DNA of 64,000 nucleotides from Agapetus fuscipes (lineage: Eukaryota > Arthropoda > Insecta > Trichoptera > Glossosomatidae): NCBI GenBank assembly GCA_951799405.1, contig OX637333.1, forward strand, positions 12,275,960-12,339,959. Direction: 5' to 3'. Shown piece by piece: positions 51,501 to 54,500 of the stretch. The position numbers were made by a program, and so were the translations under genes. The notes under the pieces were generated by a model, which was given only the letters and a program-made list of their open reading frames with translations, was not told the origin of the DNA and did no database searches. How positions within the stretch are numbered: position 1 is the stretch's first letter; the number at the start of each line of letters is the position of its first letter.

Positions 51501-54500
51501 ATAAGGGTAGAAAAAGAAATAGATCGCATGTTACAAGAAGGTATTATTGAGAAAGTAGAGACTAGTGAAATGGCAAGTCCAATAGTGATTGTGAAAAAAA
51601 AAAATGATGAAATCAGAATATGTGCCGATTTTAAAAATACTTTGAATCCAATGTTAAAAAAAATAAAGTACCCGTTACCTAGAGTAGAAGATTTAATAAA
51701 TAGAGTAAATGGAGCAAAATTTTATGCAAAATTAGATTTGAGAAATGCTTTTTCTCAAATTAGGTTGTCGGAGGAGTCGAGAAATCTTTGTGTGATTTCG
51801 TCACCATTTGGGTTATTTAGGTACAAGGTACTTCCTTTTGGTCTCACGACGTCACCAGCGATATTTAGCAGAGCTTTATATTCGGCAATTCAAGGGTTGG
51901 ATGCGATAGCATTTATGGATGATTTGTTAATTTATGGGAATACATTGCAAGAATTGGAGAAGGCAACGGAAGAGGTAATTAAGCGTTTAGAACGTAGTGG
52001 ATTTAGTGTTAATTTACAAAAATGTGAATTTGGGTTGACAGAAGTTGAATATTTGGGATTTCAAATATCGAGGGATGGTGTGAAACCACTTCAACATAAA
52101 GTTGTTCCGTCAAAGGATAATAAAGCAGATTTTTTGTCGAGGTTACCAAGGAGTAGTACGGATAATGAGGGGGAAGATAATATTGAGATCATAAATGAGA
52201 TAAACATTGAGGATGTTGAAGGAGAATTTTTAAACTGTATTGCAGTAGAAACAAATTTAAATGTAGAATGCATCAAGGAAGCATCTCGTAATGACAAGGT
52301 CATTTGTGAGATAAAGGAGTATTTGAAAACAGGGTGGCCAAATAAATCCAAAATGACAAATGGATTGGTAAAATGGTGGTTTTTAAGAGAAAAGTTAAGC
52401 GAATCAAATGATTGTTTATTTTATGAAAACAGATTGGTAATACCATTGGCATTAAGGGAAGATATTTTGAAGTTTATTCACAAATCTCACATGGGAATTG
52501 TAAAAACGAAAACTTTGGCTAGAAATTATTTTTTTTGGTTAGGGATGAATACAGAAATTGAGAAAACAGTGAGAGAATGTACGCAATGTGCAAGAAATAT
52601 GGGATCTCCAGATAAAGTCGAGTTGAAAAGTTGGCCGGTAGAACAACATATTTGGAAAAGGATACATTTAGATTTTTTCGGGCCGCTAGCAGGAAAATAT
52701 TTTTTAGTCGTAGTAGACGCAGCATCAAATTGGATAGATGCTGTAAAAGTTGATAAAATTGATGCAAGGCATACAATTAGAGAGTTGAAGAGAATATTTT
52801 CAGTGTTAGGTATTCCAAGTTGCATTGTAACGGATAATGGTACGGCATTTACATCAGTAGATTTTCAAAGGTTTTGCAAAAATTTAAATATTAAGCATTT
52901 AACTTCAGCAGTAAATCACCCAGCGTCAAACGGTTTGGCGGAGAATACGGTAAAAACAACAAAAAGTTTTTTAAAAAAAATTATGAAAAATGGTATGTTT
53001 CCTAACGATTATGAAGATAAGCTTTTGGAATTTTTAGTAGATCATAGAAATGCACCATCATTAGCAACAGGGATGGAGCCGAGCGTGCTTATGATAGGTA
53101 GAAAAATAAGATCCATTTTTGATACAGTAGTGCCTGGGGAGAAATCATTTAAAAAGACGGGGAGAAAGGTATGTGTTTTTAAAAAGAGAAATCAGGAAAA
53201 TCAACAAAGGAATTACAGGGGAAGAAAGATTAAAGGACTATTCAGAATTGGACAAAAGGTAATGACTAAGGATTTCAGAAATGTAGGGAAGTGGGTTCCA
53301 TGCATTATATTTAAAACATTGGGAAACAGGATTTACTTGGTAAAAGCTGGAAATCAGATTTGGAAAAGACATCATGATCAGATTTCCGGAAGAAAGGTGT
53401 CTTGGGAGGATGAGTCTGACAATGACCTGGGGTTGGGTCAGCTGTTGGATGAGGCAGGACAGATCTCTAATGACTCGGGTGTTTCCAGGTTCCAACCATG
53501 GTCGGAGCGCCTGCGTCCGAGGGGGGAGAACCGCCTGCGGTACCCAAGATGAAAGAAGATGAAATTGTATAAGATATAATTTTTATTGATATAATATGTT
53601 ATAATGATAAGTATGATAAGTATGATATAATGTAATGTAGATTCGTCATTTAGTGAGGGAGGTGTAATGTATAATTATGATATGATTATTTAGAGTAGGT
53701 AATATCATATATAAGGTAATGTATTATTGTAATATAATATTATTAGAGATTATTATTGCTTCACTGGTCAGTCTGGTTTTGTCTCTCGCCTTGTAAACAC
53801 TGAAATGGAATAATACATCACATTGAAACCAAGACTCATCTGTTCGTCTGATTGATATCCCCCATCCACAATAAACATCCCCAAAATACATCACAAAAAT
53901 AAACGTATGCATTTTTTCAGTGACTTTATACTGTTTGAAAAAGACACACTTATGTATTTGATCTTCATAAATTACTCTTGGAAAAAATATGTGTTTGTTA
54001 CAGCATCATAAAGAAGAGTGGAGAGATGTTCCTGAAGCGCCAGGCGGCTAGCGGGGCCCGTCTGCTGTGCAACCTCACCGCCCTGCACGGGATCATAGCG
54101 GACAGTGCGCTGGTGCCCCTGGTGCTCACCTCCCTGCTGCAGAGGTACCTACTATCTGCCGTCAGGTGCTGTCCTCCTGGTGAGTCAGACAATCAACTAA
54201 TCATCATAACCTCACCGCCCTGCACGGGATCATAGCGGACAGTGCGCTGGTGCCCCTGGTGCTCACCTCCCTGCTGCAGAGGTACCTACTATCTGCCGTC
54301 AGGTGCTGTCCTCCTGGTGAGTCAGACAATCAACTAATCATCATAACCTCACCGCCCTGCACGGGATCATAGCGGACAGTGCGCTGGTGCCCCTGGTGCT
54401 CACCTCCCTGCTGCAGAGGTACCTACTATCTGCCGTCAGGTGCTGTCCTCCTGGTGAGTCAGACAATCAACTAATCATCATAACCTCACCGCCCTGCACG

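Larger units (their letters stand above)
49434..53895 (+). mobile_element. Ty3/gypsy-type LTR retrotransposon, 4462 bp, young
   Basis: Two LTRs of 233 bp with no difference seen by eye, exact 5-bp target duplications AAAAT (49429-49433 and 53896-53900), a primer-binding site after the 5' LTR, a purine tract before the 3' LTR and one long open frame. All this indicates a very recent insertion into intron 14. At under 4.5 kb it is shorter than usual for the group because part of pol is missing. Confidence 0.95.

Noticed and set aside
50109..53552. Envelope-bearing errantivirus
   Set aside because: No third ORF follows integrase; the purine tract and 3' LTR come about 100 bp after the stop.
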